Assembly: GCA_030847615.1 (NCBI GenBank)
Contig: JAUMIR010000002.1
Coordinates: 237,107,809 to 237,171,808, forward strand
Length of the DNA stretch: 64,000 bases
Direction of reading: 5' to 3'
DNA from: Gambelia wislizenii
Taxonomy: Eukaryota; Chordata; Lepidosauria; Squamata; Crotaphytidae
A program made the translations under genes and the position numbers. Shown here in pieces: positions 1-52,030 of the stretch; within the stretch, counting starts at the first letter, position 1, and the number at the start of each line of letters is the position of its first letter. The notes beneath the pieces were generated by a model. The model ran no database searches. It was not told the DNA's origin and saw nothing but the letters and a program-made list of their open reading frames with translations.

Positions 1-88
1 AATTTTCCTTTGGATCACTCCACTCAAAGAACAGCTTAGTTTAGTGATTCAGCTCCTCCCCACTGCTATTTTGTCCTCTGTTTTTCAG

Positions 89-40103
<40,015 letters not shown>

Positions 40104-41562
40104 CATGCCAGGGGGGAGCCTCTTCCCCATCCCAGTGTTGCCAATAGGGGTGCAGTAACTGATGCCTCCTCTCCGTAGGGAGACTCCATTTCCTTCTGGC
40201 GTCTGGACTCATATGCCAAGGAGCTTGGATCATGACTTCCTGTCATGAACAGGATGTGGTGGTTGCCATCCAGGGTCCTGTTTTGATGGCTCTGCTTAGC
40301 ACAGGGTGCTGCTGCCGCTGCCGCCACCACCAGACTGCCTCAGTGGCTCACAGCTCTCCCAACTGCCAGGCCTTGAGCTGCTCTGCTGCTCTCCGGGGCA
40401 ACGGCCATCTCTCCAGGTGGACCACTGAAGGAGCCTACAGGGATCCAAGAGCAATGTGTCCCAGCACTCAAAGGAAAGGAGCAGGGCTCAAGACAGTTTT
40501 ATCATCTTCCCAGTTAATGGGGGAACTTTAGGAAATAAGGGGGGCAAGCAGTTATTTGGGTTTTTTCCCTTTCTTTCTGTCTTTGTAACAAGCTTTGAAG
40601 GTGGAATGTAAATCAGTGTTATTGGAATGGTCAGTGACCAGACTTCAGCAAACGAGCTTGAAGTAGGCCCAGAAAGTATCACACAGGGGAGAGAGTGTTG
40701 AAGGAGCCTTGAAGGTCTGCATTCAGAATGAAGGGACACAAGGTTTGAGAGGGAGTCTTGCAGCCAATAGCTTGGCTTAGGTGAGCCCTTCCTCTCAGTT
40801 CATCATTCAGCTCACCTCAATTATCTCTGGGTTCAAGGTGCTGGGCTTAATGAGTGCAATCAAGTTGTGGGAATGCAAGAAGGTACTGTCTACCTTCTTT
40901 TCCCTCATCGTCCAGGAGACCCCTACAGAGGTGAGGGCAAAGACCACCCCACCCCATGCCACGATGAAGGAACATAGGAGATAGCTAAGCTGGAGAGAAG
41001 CAAGCCTCTTGCATTCTGCTGTCCATCTTCTGTCATCAGCTGGGTCTTTTCAGCAATATGGGGAAGATGAGAAACCCAGGCCTTTCTGACTCTGGAGGAG
41101 GAGAGAGAGTGTGGAGGGAAGCCAGAAGTATCCTAGTGATAAAGAAACAACAACCTCCTGTTCTTCTGGGGAAGAGATAGACTCCCTGTTTAGCTCCTAG
41201 AGCATTTTGTTTTATTCCATGGGGAGGATGTCTGTTCTGAACATTTGTTTTGTGACACATTTGTCTCTGACTGACATTTAGAGAGGCTGTAGTACAGGCC
41301 ACCAGCATAACATGTTCCCACAGTCCAGGACACGGGAGGCTTTGTTGTGTGTGCTGGGCCAAGACCCATCAGCAGGTGCTCCTCTGCTGTGTTTGATCCA
41401 AACTTGCCCCCCCTGAGGCAGACTCAGGATCACTCCATTGTCACCTGGCAGCAGCAGCAGCACACACATTCCTTGTTCAAACTGCACTGAAACACATTCC
41501 TTCTGCCAACTCTCCTCAGGCTCCTGGACCTGAGCCTTGCACTGAAATAAATAAAGACACAG

Positions 41563-41601
<39 letters not shown>

Positions 41602-42870
41602 TGTTGAAGGCCCAAGGAGTTCCCACCTCCTCCTTGTTCTTAGAAATCTATTACTCTTGCAAGCAGTTCAAAGAGGCAGCTAAAGTTGAAGCAGCTGATG
41701 GCCTGTCTGGGGAGTCAGAATCATGGTGAGGAGGACACTGGTGCACCTCTAAGGAATTCAAGAGGCACGGTCTCATTTGGATGCTGAGCATCCAGCCCAA
41801 AATATGAGATGGTGTCCCTGCAAGCAACACAGGTCCTAGCTTTTAAAACGAGTCCTTCTCTTTTTCAGTGAAAGATGATTTGTAAAAAGCCCCTTTTCTC
41901 TCACCCACCGCACAAGGATTTCCATCCCTTTTTGACTACTATTTCTGTTTTAATTTATTGCTTCATTTGAAGAGCCAGCAGGGAGGATAAAAATCCTTCT
42001 CTCAGGCTTGGCAGCTCTCCTGGTGCAAGTGTTTACAGGCCTCCTGTCCATTGCTGTGGCAGAGGCATCCGTGTGGTTGTGATGTGGTCTCAGGCTTTAT
42101 TTCAAATCTGTGATCAGGGTAATGCAGTGAGTCCCCTCTCCTACCCTACATGGGCCACTCTGGTTGGGGCAGGATAAAACCCCTATAGTATCTGGCCCTG
42201 GCCTGCTGTGCTCAGTTCAAATCCAGCCTGCCTTTATTCCTCAGGGCTCTGGTTTTCTATCTGCTAGAGCTAAGCTTGTAGGCAAGGGGGCATGAGTCCA
42301 CTAAGGCTACATTGCCTGGGAGGCCTCAGGCCTTCTTTGCCCTTCTGAATTGGGAAAAGCTCATGAATGTATTGGCGACCGTGTTGCACAAGACTTTTAT
42401 CCCACAGCCATTAGGTGTAAGCAGGAGGGCCTGATGCCAAGGAGCTAGCCAGGCCTCCTGCTGTTGTTGCCTCCTCCCCAGGGCACTGTGAGCAAAGCTG
42501 GAGAGGGCACAAGAAGTAGAGGGGAAAGGAGTCTGCCCTCCATCTTGGCCTTGGAGACCCATCTCACCCTTCTGTGATAGCCGGAGTCCATGGCCCTAAG
42601 AGGAAAGGGGGCAAATTGGCTCTTGAAGACTGAATGTAATGTATGCCATTTTTGGCCTGGCAGTTCAGCACAATGTTCTGGGAGAATCTCTTGTGCAAGC
42701 CTCAGAACTGGGGGAGAGGTGGGGGGGATTGTTGGGGGGAGGATGTGGAGGTGCCAGAGCTGATACCATTGGCCCTGTGCAGCTGTTGTACTCTCTTGGA
42801 TTGTAACTTGTAAGTACGTGACAATGTACGAAGATGTAATAACAATGACCGGTTATTCCTTCTTGTGACT
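40104..42870 (+). other. AGAP2: Probable AGAP2 3'UTR
   Basis: No splice or clear coding signal on this strand after the stop. The sequence is non-repetitive apart from a CA run and has candidate poly(A) signals aataaataaa at 41546-41555. A further low-complexity-free stretch ends near 42870 (gtaataacaatgaccgg). The true end cannot be set from sequence alone. A possible - strand exon within it is described in the findings. Confidence 0.45.
41565..41600 (+). repeat. CA microsatellite in AGAP2 3' region
   Basis: About 17 uninterrupted CA units following the aataaataaa motif; likely polymorphic. Confidence 0.9.
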
Positions 42871-43317
42871 GCTGTGAAGAGTTGAATTGCTGGGAGGCTG
42901 GGGGGAATAGGTCTGATCACTTTTTCATCCATTCATGACAGAAAAGGGAGGAGGAGAAGTTAGGGCCACCCTGAGAAATGTTGGTAGGGGAAGATGGAAA
43001 ACAGAAGGGTAAAAGGTTTTATTTTATTTTTTAAGGTCCGGGCCAGATGTCATAAAGGTTGGGCAAATGTCAGAAATGTAGGAATCACTAACTGTGCTGC
43101 TACTTCTAGTGTTGCTTTTGCATTAGGAGATCTCAGAAGTTCCAGGGGAGGAGGGTGTCCCGTCCAGAGTGAAACCCCTTCAGCCCAGTCCAGCCCAGCC
43201 AACCACTGACAATGATAACAAAACAGGATTGCCTACACAACCAGACTAAGCCCTACCAACAAACAGGCAGAAGGGCAGGAGAAAAGAGTTGAATTAAAGC
43301 TGTAAAGGGGACCCTGT

Positions 43318-43440
43318 GGCTCTCCAGGTGTTATAGCCTGCAACTCTCATCAGCCCAAGATGCATAGCCACAGCTGAGGAGTGAGCAGACCTGCAGTGGA
43401 ACAACATCTAGAGGGAAACACATTTCCCATCCCTGGCATT
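43318..43440. repeat. 'ccctccagatgt' dispersed repeat copy
   Basis: gctctccaggtgttatagcc, then caactctcatcagcccaaga, then acatctagagggaaacaca. Diverged member of the family at 8400-8665. Confidence 0.5.
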
Positions 43441-43999
43441 TGATTGGTTCATTCCATTACTTATGAATTGGTTGCAGTAGTGTGTCTCATGGAAGACCCC
43501 CCAAATAAAACAAAAACCCTAACTTGAAATTTTGTTTCTGGCAGGCTTAGTACAGTAATCTGAAATCTAACAAAAACTAATAATTTTACAGAGGAAAAAA
43601 ACAGTCTTCTTTCTTCAGACCTAGCTTGAAAGTCAGATCTTTAGAAAGAAAAAAACTCCATAAACATAAGTGAATGTTAGCATCTTAATTGCTTATACAG
43701 TATATGAATATGAGAAAGTTTCCAAACAAGATCAAACATGGCTAGAGAGCTGTTAAGTTTCAATGAGAGAGTTATATATGTTCCAATTTCTACAAAAATC
43801 AGTAGAACTTCAAGGTACGTAATTGGCCAGGATAGATGGCAGTGGTGTAGAGGTAGAAGTGCCAAGAACAAATCCACAAAAATAACAACCACCTTTCTTT
43901 TCCAGCCTAAAACATTTTGAGAAGGCACTTAGTAGAGTTAGTTACACACCACCCTTCATCAAAAAGAGTCAGTGTGATGAACAGAAGATGTAACTAAAA

Positions 44000-44200
44000 A
44001 TGGTCATAAAAATACAAGCAATGCAAAATCATAAAACATTAAAAGGTAGTTAAATATAAAACAGACTGTCCAGTTTAAACTGTCTAGGCAAACAGAAGCA
44101 CTTGAAATGACAGCAAGATATACCACCTCTTTGGGGAGGGTGTTTTGTAACTGGGATGTTATAATAGAGCTGAAATGCTTCCCAAAGGTGAGAATATTGC
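44000..44200. repeat. A-rich LINE/SINE-like fragment
   Basis: ggtcataaaaatacaagc…aaaacattaaaagg, then ttggggagggtgttttgtaa. It resembles the repeat at 6838-7170, probably an inverted LINE 3' region. Confidence 0.4.
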
Positions 44201-44267
44201 ATCAGCATTTAGCTGCTATGAACCAGACCCCAAATCACCTAAATATACAGACAATAGGTGTTTCCTT

Positions 44268-44437
44268 GTTCTTCTTTGTGGTCTCTGTGAATCCACACTA
44301 TTGGTATTTCTGTGCCTGTGCAGAACATTTTTGGAACATTCTAGAACCTCACTTTAACATTTTTGGCAGTAATTCTGCCCACCCTCCTGTGCCCTATATA
44401 AGCTCTCTTCCCACCTAAATATCTCAGTTCCTTTTTT
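44268..44437 (+). repeat. DIRS left inverted terminal repeat
   Basis: attggtatttctgtgcctgt, ggaacattctagaacctca and taaatatctcagttcc all recur in reverse complement at 50895-51030. It also includes ccctatataagctc, a possible TATA element. Confidence 0.85.
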
Positions 44438-44837
44438 TCCACCACAATTCGAAGCGCTAAGGAACTTTCTCTTGAGCCTCATAGCTTTTACTTATTTGAT
44501 AGTTTTTGACCTGGATTGTTGACTTCATCTCTTCCTACTCCTCAATTCTATGGCATTTTCTATCTTCTCCTTTGATCCGGACTGTTTGACTATGTCTCTT
44601 CTTACTGCACTGGATCTGGTCCTCAGTGTCTCCTTCCTGTTGACTCAGACTGTCCTGACTTTGTCTTTGCTTGCTCTGTCAGATCTGGTACCCAGTGTCT
44701 CCTGGTGTTGACCTAGACTGTCTTACCGTAATGTCCTCTTGAGGGATTTTCAAGACCTGTTCTAGTTGTTCAGGCAAATTGCCTGAGACGGACAGCCACT
44801 TGGAGTGGCTTCCTCTGCCTCGGTGAATGACACAATG

Positions 44838-46740
44838 TCCAGTCTTGACATCACTGTAAGGCATTTACTCCCCAAGCTAGAAGAAACAGGAAGAAAAGTG
44901 CTTTTGTATGAGCACACGCTCTCAGTGGTCTCCACTCTGTGAGGTGCTCCATCTCAGGCGTCAACCTCAACTTTGGTAACGGCTCTAGCCTGTCTTCCGG
45001 TACTGGAGAAGGCCCTCAATACTAGTCGCTCCAGTACCACTTTGGGCCTATCCACCTCAAGGTCAGGAGGGGCCCGGAAGAAGAAGAGCCAAAAGAAGAG
45101 GAGGGTGAGGGTTTGCTCTCCTTGGCTATTCTCGCCATCTGCCCCTTGCTCTGCATCATCACTCAAGTTCTACCCCTCGGGAACAAGCAAATATGGTGGG
45201 GTCCCTCCACTAGGATGTGGTGTCTCCCCATATCAAGCACCCAACCTGGCCCTTGTCTCAGGATCGTTTGACTTCCCCAGCATGGGGCTCAATTTGAGTG
45301 GTCTCCCCAGTGCCATCTTTCCCCAGAGGTGCAACTCTTGGACCCACCGGTTCGATCCCCAACTCAGCCGCTCCCAGCCCCAGGTTCCACAAGATTCTTA
45401 GAAGGGGAAATACAGGAATCGTCGTAGGAGGTGGAAATTGTGCAGGTCTCCCGCAAAACTTTGCCAGTTGTAGCAGACACAATGACAAAGGGGGAAAAGC
45501 CTCTGCCATCCATCTCCTTCACTGTTCCATGGGACTTCTCATTATCGCATTGACCTCAGTACTAGGGACACAGATCCTGCTCTCCACCAGATCTTCGCTC
45601 TTCTTCCAGGTTCTCCTGGGCTTCTTGGTACCACTCCCACAATCCTCGGTGTTTGCAGTCATCATATGGCTCTTCTTACTCTGACAGATCCAGATCTCCA
45701 GGCAGACTGGATCGATCTCACCACCACTGTTCCCTCCATCAATCCCAGGACCAGTTGTCTGAGCGTCAGTACTGCAAAAATTCTCAGTACCATCCATACT
45801 ATGACTCTGACTGCTACTACTGATAGCCTCAACTTCCTGTTTACTGTCGGCATTTCGAGGGTTGTGACTGTGATTTCTACCAGGATGACCACCAACACTA
45901 CCTCTGGGACTGTGGATACCGCTCCTCTAGATGCTGCTCTTGCTCTGGGACCTGCAGATCTAGTCAGGTTCGGGCCCACTCCAAGGATCGTCAGCACTGG
46001 TTGCCGCCACAACAAGTGCAGTCGGATGTGCCTGCCATCGTTCCGGGGGCGCTTTGGAGGGAGCCGCAGTGGAACCTGTGGAACTGTTGCATCTGCATCC
46101 GACCTGTCAACAACTTTCAGCTGTGCCCACCAATACCAAGACACCAGTAACGATCCATCCCCACCCCACAGCCCTGGCGAAGAGGCCTAGGAAGGACTCC
46201 TAAGTTCTCCTCCTCCTCTTCAAGGTCTCGCTCCCTCTCTTGGAGGGGTTCTCTGGCTCCACGACTCTCCGATCTGGATCTGCCTTCCCCAACGGACAAC
46301 ATGTGAGCCTTTGCAGACCAGACGCCACAGATGGGAACCCAAGTCTACAGGTCTCGCATGCAGACTTTAGTTGAGGACCCAATATTTGGCGAACTACAAC
46401 ATCAAGCTCACACTTACCTTCTTGCTTTACCTGCTACGGGTAATTAAGAAGTACTGTTCGAACCCGTCTTTGGTTCCAACGTCTAGACATCTGGGTAATC
46501 TGTACAAGATGTCAGAGAACAATGCTCCTGGATCATCACTCATCTGAAACCAAATTTGTGATTGTCGATGCTGCTCAGTCCAAGACGTCGCAAAAGGTGC
46601 ACTCAATTCCATCAGACTGAGAGGGTAAAAAACTTGATGCCATCGGTTAGAAACTATATTCTTTGGCATGCCTTTTGGTGAAGATTGTGAACTATATGGG
46701 CGTGTACCAAAGCTTCCTATGGGGACAAGGTCTCCCCATA
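44838..46740 (+). pseudogene. DIRS gag-like region, frameshifted
   Basis: Overlapping open pieces (44973-45401, 45298-45684, 45666-46190) are Ser/Pro/Arg-rich. They include the SSRSRSLS-like run near 46210 and histidine/aspartate-rich stretches. No single frame remains. Assigned as gag only from its position before the reverse transcriptase. Confidence 0.5.
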
Positions 46741-47540
46741 CTTTTTTTTCCAAATATATTTATTAAGAAAATAAAAACAGAAATAATTAAAAAAAGACAC
46801 AATCACATATATTGCTCATATCACACAAACACATATTTATGCATATATATTACAATCATGTTTCTACCTTTCGTGTCACTCAATTGTTCTATCTTAGAAC
46901 TTCCTTTCCAGCAACCCATGAGGGCAAATTGTAGCATTTTCTGATTCCTGATTTATTTAAATATCATTTATAACAGTTTTGTCGTGATATTATACCATTT
47001 ACTCACTTTGTCATTCCATTATTTTCCCCCTTATTTAACAGATAATTAAGAGTGTGCAGAATATTAATAATTTTTTTTGCTTTTTTGATTAATTTATTAA
47101 AATGTATTTCCCCTTTTTTATTAGTGATTCTTTCTGAAATAACAAAGACTGTGATATTAATTTACTGGGAGGGTGTATATTCCTATCTCTTTGACATATT
47201 ATTTCAGCTGGGAATTGCTGCACAGTTCCCCCATCTTTTCTCTAAAATTTAGAAAATCTTTTCCAAGCTTTTCGATGATCTTCTACATACTTACCTTTTA
47301 TCAACATAGTTAATCTATCAATTTCAACAGTTTCATATACTTTAAGTAGCCATTGATCTGTTGATGGTATGTCTTGATTTTTCCAGAGACGCATATGTTA
47401 TTTATTCTTGCTGCTGCCAGCAGGTAAAATATTAATTTTTCGCTCCCTTAATCAAATTTTTCTTCATATATCCCTAGTAGATAAATCTCTGAATTCCATG
47501 ACTAGTTTCTTCCCAAGATCTCCAAACAGAAATATGGTTG
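46741..47540 (-). mobile_element. 5'-truncated L1 3' end inserted in the DIRS element
   Basis: The left edge is a poly(T) run followed by ccaaatatatttattaag, the complement of a cttaataaatat…poly(A) tail. The - strand at about 47400-47240 reads LWKNQDIPSTDQWLLKVYE… DRLTMLIKGK…WKRF, the C-terminal part of L1 ORF2. The exact 5' break near 47540 and a target duplication are not clear. Confidence 0.72.
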
Positions 47541-47699
47541 GAAGCAGTACTTTCCACAATACTGCAGGCAATACAGTCCAACCCTTCAGTGCTTCCATCA
47601 CCTGCCTACAGCCACATCATCTGGCTCTAAGAAAGTTCTGTTCTGCAAGGCATTGTAAGTAACAACGTAAGAAGAAACAGACAGATCCAGTCAAGCAAT

Positions 47700-48480
47700 G
47701 TGTTTGACTACTCTCTGGATGACTACCCCATGGTGTGCGCAATGACCAACATCACCCCATCATTTGCAGACAGGCTTCATGAGGCATACAGCACCTTGGT
47801 GGACATCACCATGGGCACCCCCCCGTCCGGTGTCTATTTTGTTATGCCACCTTCGAGGCCCCGACTCAAGGAGATAAACTCCTTGTTAAGGAAAGGCGCC
47901 ATAGAGCCTATCCCACTCTCCCAGCTGCACCAGGGATTCTTCTCCTTGTACTTCATCATCTCCAAAAAGGATGGGAGACTCCAACCAATCCTGAACTTGC
48001 ATCAGGTCAACTGCTACATCACAACCAAACACTTCCAGATGGTTATTTTATCCTCCATCCTCCCACTGCTGCAGATAGGTGACTGGGTCGTCACACTGGA
48101 TTTGAGGGATGCATATTTTCATGTAGCCATTCCAGAACCCCATAGACGGCTTCCTCTGCTTCTCCATCGGAAAACAAGCTTACCGCTTCAAGGTGCTCCC
48201 ATTTGGTCTGTGTATGGCCCCGAGGATGTTCACAAAATGTGTGGGCGGTGGTGATTGCTTGGCTACGCCAGTAAGGGATTGTCATCTTTCCCTACCCGGA
48301 CAACTGGCTGTTAACCAGTTCTCAAGATCTTTTAGCCCAAACCATCAGGCTCACGCTGTCTCTCCTTCATGAGTTCAATCTGGTGGTCAATCAGGAGAAG
48401 TCCTGTCTCCAGCCCGCTCAAGTTGTCAAATTCATAGGACCCTGCCTGGACTCACGTGTGGGCTGAACCTTCCTCCCAGA
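47700..48480 (+). pseudogene. DIRS reverse transcriptase, frameshifted and active site lost
   Basis: 47700-48254 encodes LRKGAIEPIPLSQLHQGFFS…FIISKKDGRLQPILNL… VTLDLRDAYFHVAIPEPHRR, the palm/fingers motifs of DIRS reverse transcriptase. A frameshift at about 48150 moves the rest (YRFKVLPFGLCMAP…FTK) into another frame. The catalytic YxDD box reads YPDNWL near 48290, so Asp-Asp is lost. Confidence 0.85.
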
Positions 48481-48759
48481 TGACAGATTGGTGGTTCTTC
48501 ATGCAGCCATTCTCCTCTGCATTCAGCATAGAAGGGTTCCAGCCAAACACATAAAAAAAAAATTGGGGGGTACATGGCGTCTACCACTGCTGTTACCCTC
48601 TGTCCAGGCTTCACATGCAAAGGCTGCAGTCATGGTTCATTGCCCACTTCAATACGCTACTGGATCACCCAATCCAAACTTCTCACGATACCTCGGACAG
48701 TTCTCCACTCCCTGCACTGGTGGATCGATGTTACAGTGGGCCAACAAGGCCTACCTTTT

Positions 48760-49020
48760 GTTCAGCCTCAGCCTTCTGCTGTCATAACCGTGGAGGCTTT
48801 GCTGGAAGGGTGGGGAGCACACATGGGTAACCTGGAAATCAAGATCAGGTGGTCTCCGGAGGAACAGCTACTCCACATCAGTGTTCAAGAGTTATGGGCC
48901 ATCTTTAAAGCCCTCCAGTCCTTCAAACCCTCCATCAGAGGGAAAATAGTTCAGATAGTGTCTGACAACACGGCCATGGTTTTTCACATAATCGAGCAAG
49001 GAGGCATGCAAACAAATTGA
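48760..49020 (+). pseudogene. DIRS RNase H domain remnant
   Basis: Encodes EALLEGWGAHMGNLEIKIRW…EEQLLHISVQELWAIFKALQ…VQIVSDNTAMVFHI. The H-I-x-x-x-E-L-W…SDNT pattern is the RNase H fold found after the reverse transcriptase in DIRS and Ty3-type elements. Stop at 49018-49020. Confidence 0.82.
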
Positions 49021-49847
49021 CTCTGATCAATTTGACCCTCCAGTTGTGGGACTGGTGCGTTCATCAGCAGATTTCACTTATGGCAATCCATCTCCTGGGC
49101 AACCTGAACGTAATGGCAGACACATTGAGTCACTCCACAACTTGCCATGAGTGGAGGAAGTCAGAGTCAGTCCTGTGCCGAATCTTTGATGATTGGTGTC
49201 ACCGCAGATAAACCTGTTTGCTGCCAGCAACAACACCCATTGCCCTCTCTTCTGCTTGAGAGAACTGGCATCAACGGGCTCGCTTGGAGATGCTTTCCTT
49301 TTTCACTGGTGAGGTCCATTGCTCTACTCACATTTCCCCACTTTCCGCTCATTGCCAGGGGTACTGGTGAAGCTCAGACAAGGCGTGGTGCATTCTGATC
49401 ACACTTTGGTGGCCCCATCAGGTGTGGTTCACCCCTCTCCTACTCAAGTTGCAGGGGTTGTACATCAGGCTCCCTCTCCACACAGACCTATTGTCATTGC
49501 AGGGTGGGGAGAATCTTCCACCCAGATCTTCGCACCAAGTCTATAGCTTGGATGTTATTCCTCTAAATTAACTCTCCAATCCAGTCTGGGAGGTTATCAA
49601 GGTGGCCCAGTGCCCAGCTATACAAATGTCTTATTTTTATAACTGGGAAGTTTTCAACCTTTCTAACCTTTAAGGGGATCCCTGAACACCAGATATCAAC
49701 CCCGCTCATCCTGGACATTCTGGTCTATCTCTCTCAGAAGGGACTTTTGGTCTTGTCAGTTCAAGGATATGTAGCTGCGATAGTACAGTACAGCACTTTC
49801 AACAACTGGGTAAGCCACCGTTTCCTCGACCCTTTCATCAAACTTTT

Positions 49848-50590
49848 TTGAGGGGCTATAAGAACTTGCACCCTCCAGTTACTGGTCCTACTCCAAGTTG
49901 GAGCCTTGAACTGGTTCTTTCAGCCCTTTCCAAGCCACCATTCAAACTTCTGGCTACATGCAACATCCACCTGTTGTCACTCAAGGTGTCTTTTCTTGTT
50001 GCATTTACATCTGTGAGAAGAGTTAGCAAATTGTGTGCTCTGCAAGTTGATGCGCCATGCACCCATTTTCACAAGGATAAGGTTGTGCTACACTCCATGT
50101 CTTCTTCTTGCCCAAGGCAGTGTTGGTGTTCCACTTGAACCAGGACATTGTTTTGCCCGCTTTCTTCCAAAGCCCATCCTCAAAGCTGGAGAAGTCTTTC
50201 CACATTAGACGTGCAGCATGCCCTAGCATTCTATGTCGAGAGGAGATCGTCTTTTCATCTAGCATCTATACTTTTCATTTGCTATGTGGGGGGGGGCAGA
50301 GTGGAAATGGGCTTCCAATGTCCTCCCAACAATTTTCTAAGTGGGTAGCTTCCACCATAAGTCTGGCTTATGACCTGAAGGGTCAGCAGACTCCTGCCAT
50401 ACTCCGCAGCCATTCCACAAGGGTTATGGCAGCAGCCACTGCATTTTTGAGAGGTGTCCCTATACAGGACATTTTTAGAGTGGCGACGTGGTCGACATCT
50501 CTTACCTTTGTGACAAACTATAAGCTAGATGCAGCCTTCTGGATGGAGGCGGCTTTGGGGAGGGCTGTGTTGTTTTCTTGCATAGCATGA
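49848..50590 (+). pseudogene. DIRS tyrosine recombinase, one frameshift
   Basis: Two frames, 49848-50138 and 50108-50590, together cover the recombinase. Catalytic positions remain readable: the first Arg in TSVRRVSKL, HSTR in ILRSHSTRVMAAATAFLRG, and the Tyr in TNYKLD after ATWSTSLTF. The enzyme would integrate circular DNA. This copy is inactive because of the frameshift near 50110. Confidence 0.88.
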
Positions 50591-50760
50591 TGTTGGGTTT
50601 CACAACCTACCTGCACCTGTGTTTTCAATACATGTTTTTGTTCTTTCACATTGGTATTTGGTGTAGTTCTTTTTTTATGATATTATTGTGTTTAGCAGAA
50701 CACTCCCTCCTCAGTTGTTTTAGCTTGCTAGTCTACCAATTGTGTGGATTCAGAGACCAT

Positions 50761-50820
50761 GAAGAACAGGTTGCTTACTTGTAACTGTAGTTCTTTGAGT
50801 GGTCATCTGTGAATTCACAC
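50761..50820 (+). repeat. DIRS internal complementary region
   Basis: gaagaacaggttgcttactt … gaattcacac is the reverse complement of 51021-51079 with few changes (…caacctgttctt). It serves as the template-bridging segment of DIRS elements (family knowledge). Confidence 0.8.
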
Positions 50821-50874
50821 AAACCCTCCTATCCTCCCCTCTTGTGTTCTGCCTTTACTCTTCTAGGGGCTGCA

Positions 50875-51080
50875 TCTGCAGCATTCTAGGAACTGAGATA
50901 TTTAGACAGGAAGGGAGCTAATATAGGGCATGGGAGGGTGGGCGGAGTTACCACCAAAATTGCTAATATGAGGTTCTAGAATGTTCTGCAGAGTACTCTG
51001 CACAGGCACAGAAATACCAATTGTGTGAATTAACAGATGACCAATCAAAGAACTAGTTATAGGTAAGCAACCTGTTCTTG
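50875..51080 (+). repeat. DIRS right inverted terminal repeat with extension
   Basis: Inverse of 44268-44437, plus an outer extension (taggtaagcaacctgttct) that pairs with the ICR instead. This asymmetry is diagnostic of DIRS termini. Confidence 0.82.
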
Positions 51081-51409
51081 TATACCTATGAAATTTTAGT
51101 GGAGCATGCATACCAAAGTTGTCTCAATAGACAGCATTTTAATGCCCCTATCTTTTTCTGGGTGGTTACCAACCATACTCATTCATTCAGCATAAGAAGG
51201 GCATCGATCCCCAGCAAAAACGCAAACCTCCAGGTGTTGGGACCACAACACCCTGCAACCCTTGCCAGAATAGCCAGTGGTAAGGAAATCTGACAGTTTT
51301 AGCCCAACAAGACCCATGTAGCAGCTTGGGACCTTTACAAGTGAAGCCTGACATACAGACCACCATAAAAGCTTCTTCACCCAATAGGGCTTCATACTAT
51401 ATAGCTGGG
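51081..51409. other. Gap between DIRS and TMEM106C 3'UTR
   Basis: No recognised feature. Confidence 0.4.
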
Positions 51410-51415
51410 TTTATT
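51410..51415 (-). terminator. TMEM106C: Candidate TMEM106C poly(A) signal
   Basis: AATAAA on the - strand (tttatt on +). It is the most distal candidate downstream of the TMEM106C stop before the DIRS element. Nearer candidates exist (for example 51549), so the used site is uncertain. Confidence 0.35.
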
Positions 51416-51904
51416 CAAGTAGCTTTTAATGTACAGCCTGGATGCAACCCTTCTGTAATTCCACCTGAGAACATGAAGAAACATTTTAAATGATACAGAC
51501 TTCAGAGAAAGACCAGCAGCCCCCAGTCAAAGGGGACTACTTAAAGGTTTATTAACTTTAGGAATTTTCATTTCCACACAGTCTGCCAAGCAGAAAATAC
51601 AGATTCTAAGCATATATTAACTCCCACCATCTTTTAAATATGCAAGGATAGAGTTAAAATTCACTTCAAGTTGAAATAGGTTGCTACTCCTTCAGAAAAA
51701 AAATACTGCAGCAGATTGCCTGGAACACCGAAGAACTTTAAAATGCAAGATAACCTGTTCTAGCTCATATTTGAAATAAATAAGGAAGGCTAGTAATCAT
51801 CACAGATTTGTAAGACGCTTCTCTAATCCTAATGTTATTTTCTTGATTTGTCTATTAAATTACTTAAATCATCCTAATTCTTACAAAGAGGAATACTAAA
51901 AGTT

Positions 51905-52030
51905 TAGAATAGCAGTGAGCCGTGTGCAGCCCTCCAGATGCTGCTGAACTACAATGCCCATCAGCCCTAGCTAGCATAGCCAATGGTGAGGGGAGCTGCA
52001 GTCCAACACCAGAGGTCACTGTTGCTCACC
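51905..52030. repeat. 'ccctccagatgc' dispersed repeat copy
   Basis: cagccctccagatgctgctg, then aactacaatgcccatcagcc, then agctgcagtccaacacc. The best-preserved copy of this family in the window. Confidence 0.65.

Larger units (their letters stand above)
42871..44267. other. Intergenic DNA between AGAP2 and the DIRS element
   Basis: Contains a 'ccctccag…' repeat copy at 43318-43440 and an A-rich LINE/SINE-like fragment at about 44000-44200. No gene seen. Confidence 0.5.
44268..51080 (+). mobile_element. DIRS-like tyrosine-recombinase retrotransposon, decayed
   Basis: Inverted terminal repeats of about 170 bp (44268-44437 and 50875-51080). An internal complementary region at 50761-50820 is the inverse of the extreme right end. 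The order of coding remnants is gag-like region, reverse transcriptase, RNase H and tyrosine recombinase. This is the DIRS layout, which circularises through the ICR instead of using LTRs and integrase. It lies between the convergent 3' ends of AGAP2 and TMEM106C and is interrupted by an L1 fragment. Confidence 0.88.

Noticed and set aside
40488..40739. 83-codon - strand ORF as next exon of the candidate at 40816
   Set aside because: No acceptor in frame with the candidate exon and no recognisable similarity; likely chance.
44838..50590. Endogenous retrovirus
   Set aside because: No LTRs, integrase or envelope. Inverted termini, an ICR and a tyrosine recombinase identify a DIRS-type element.
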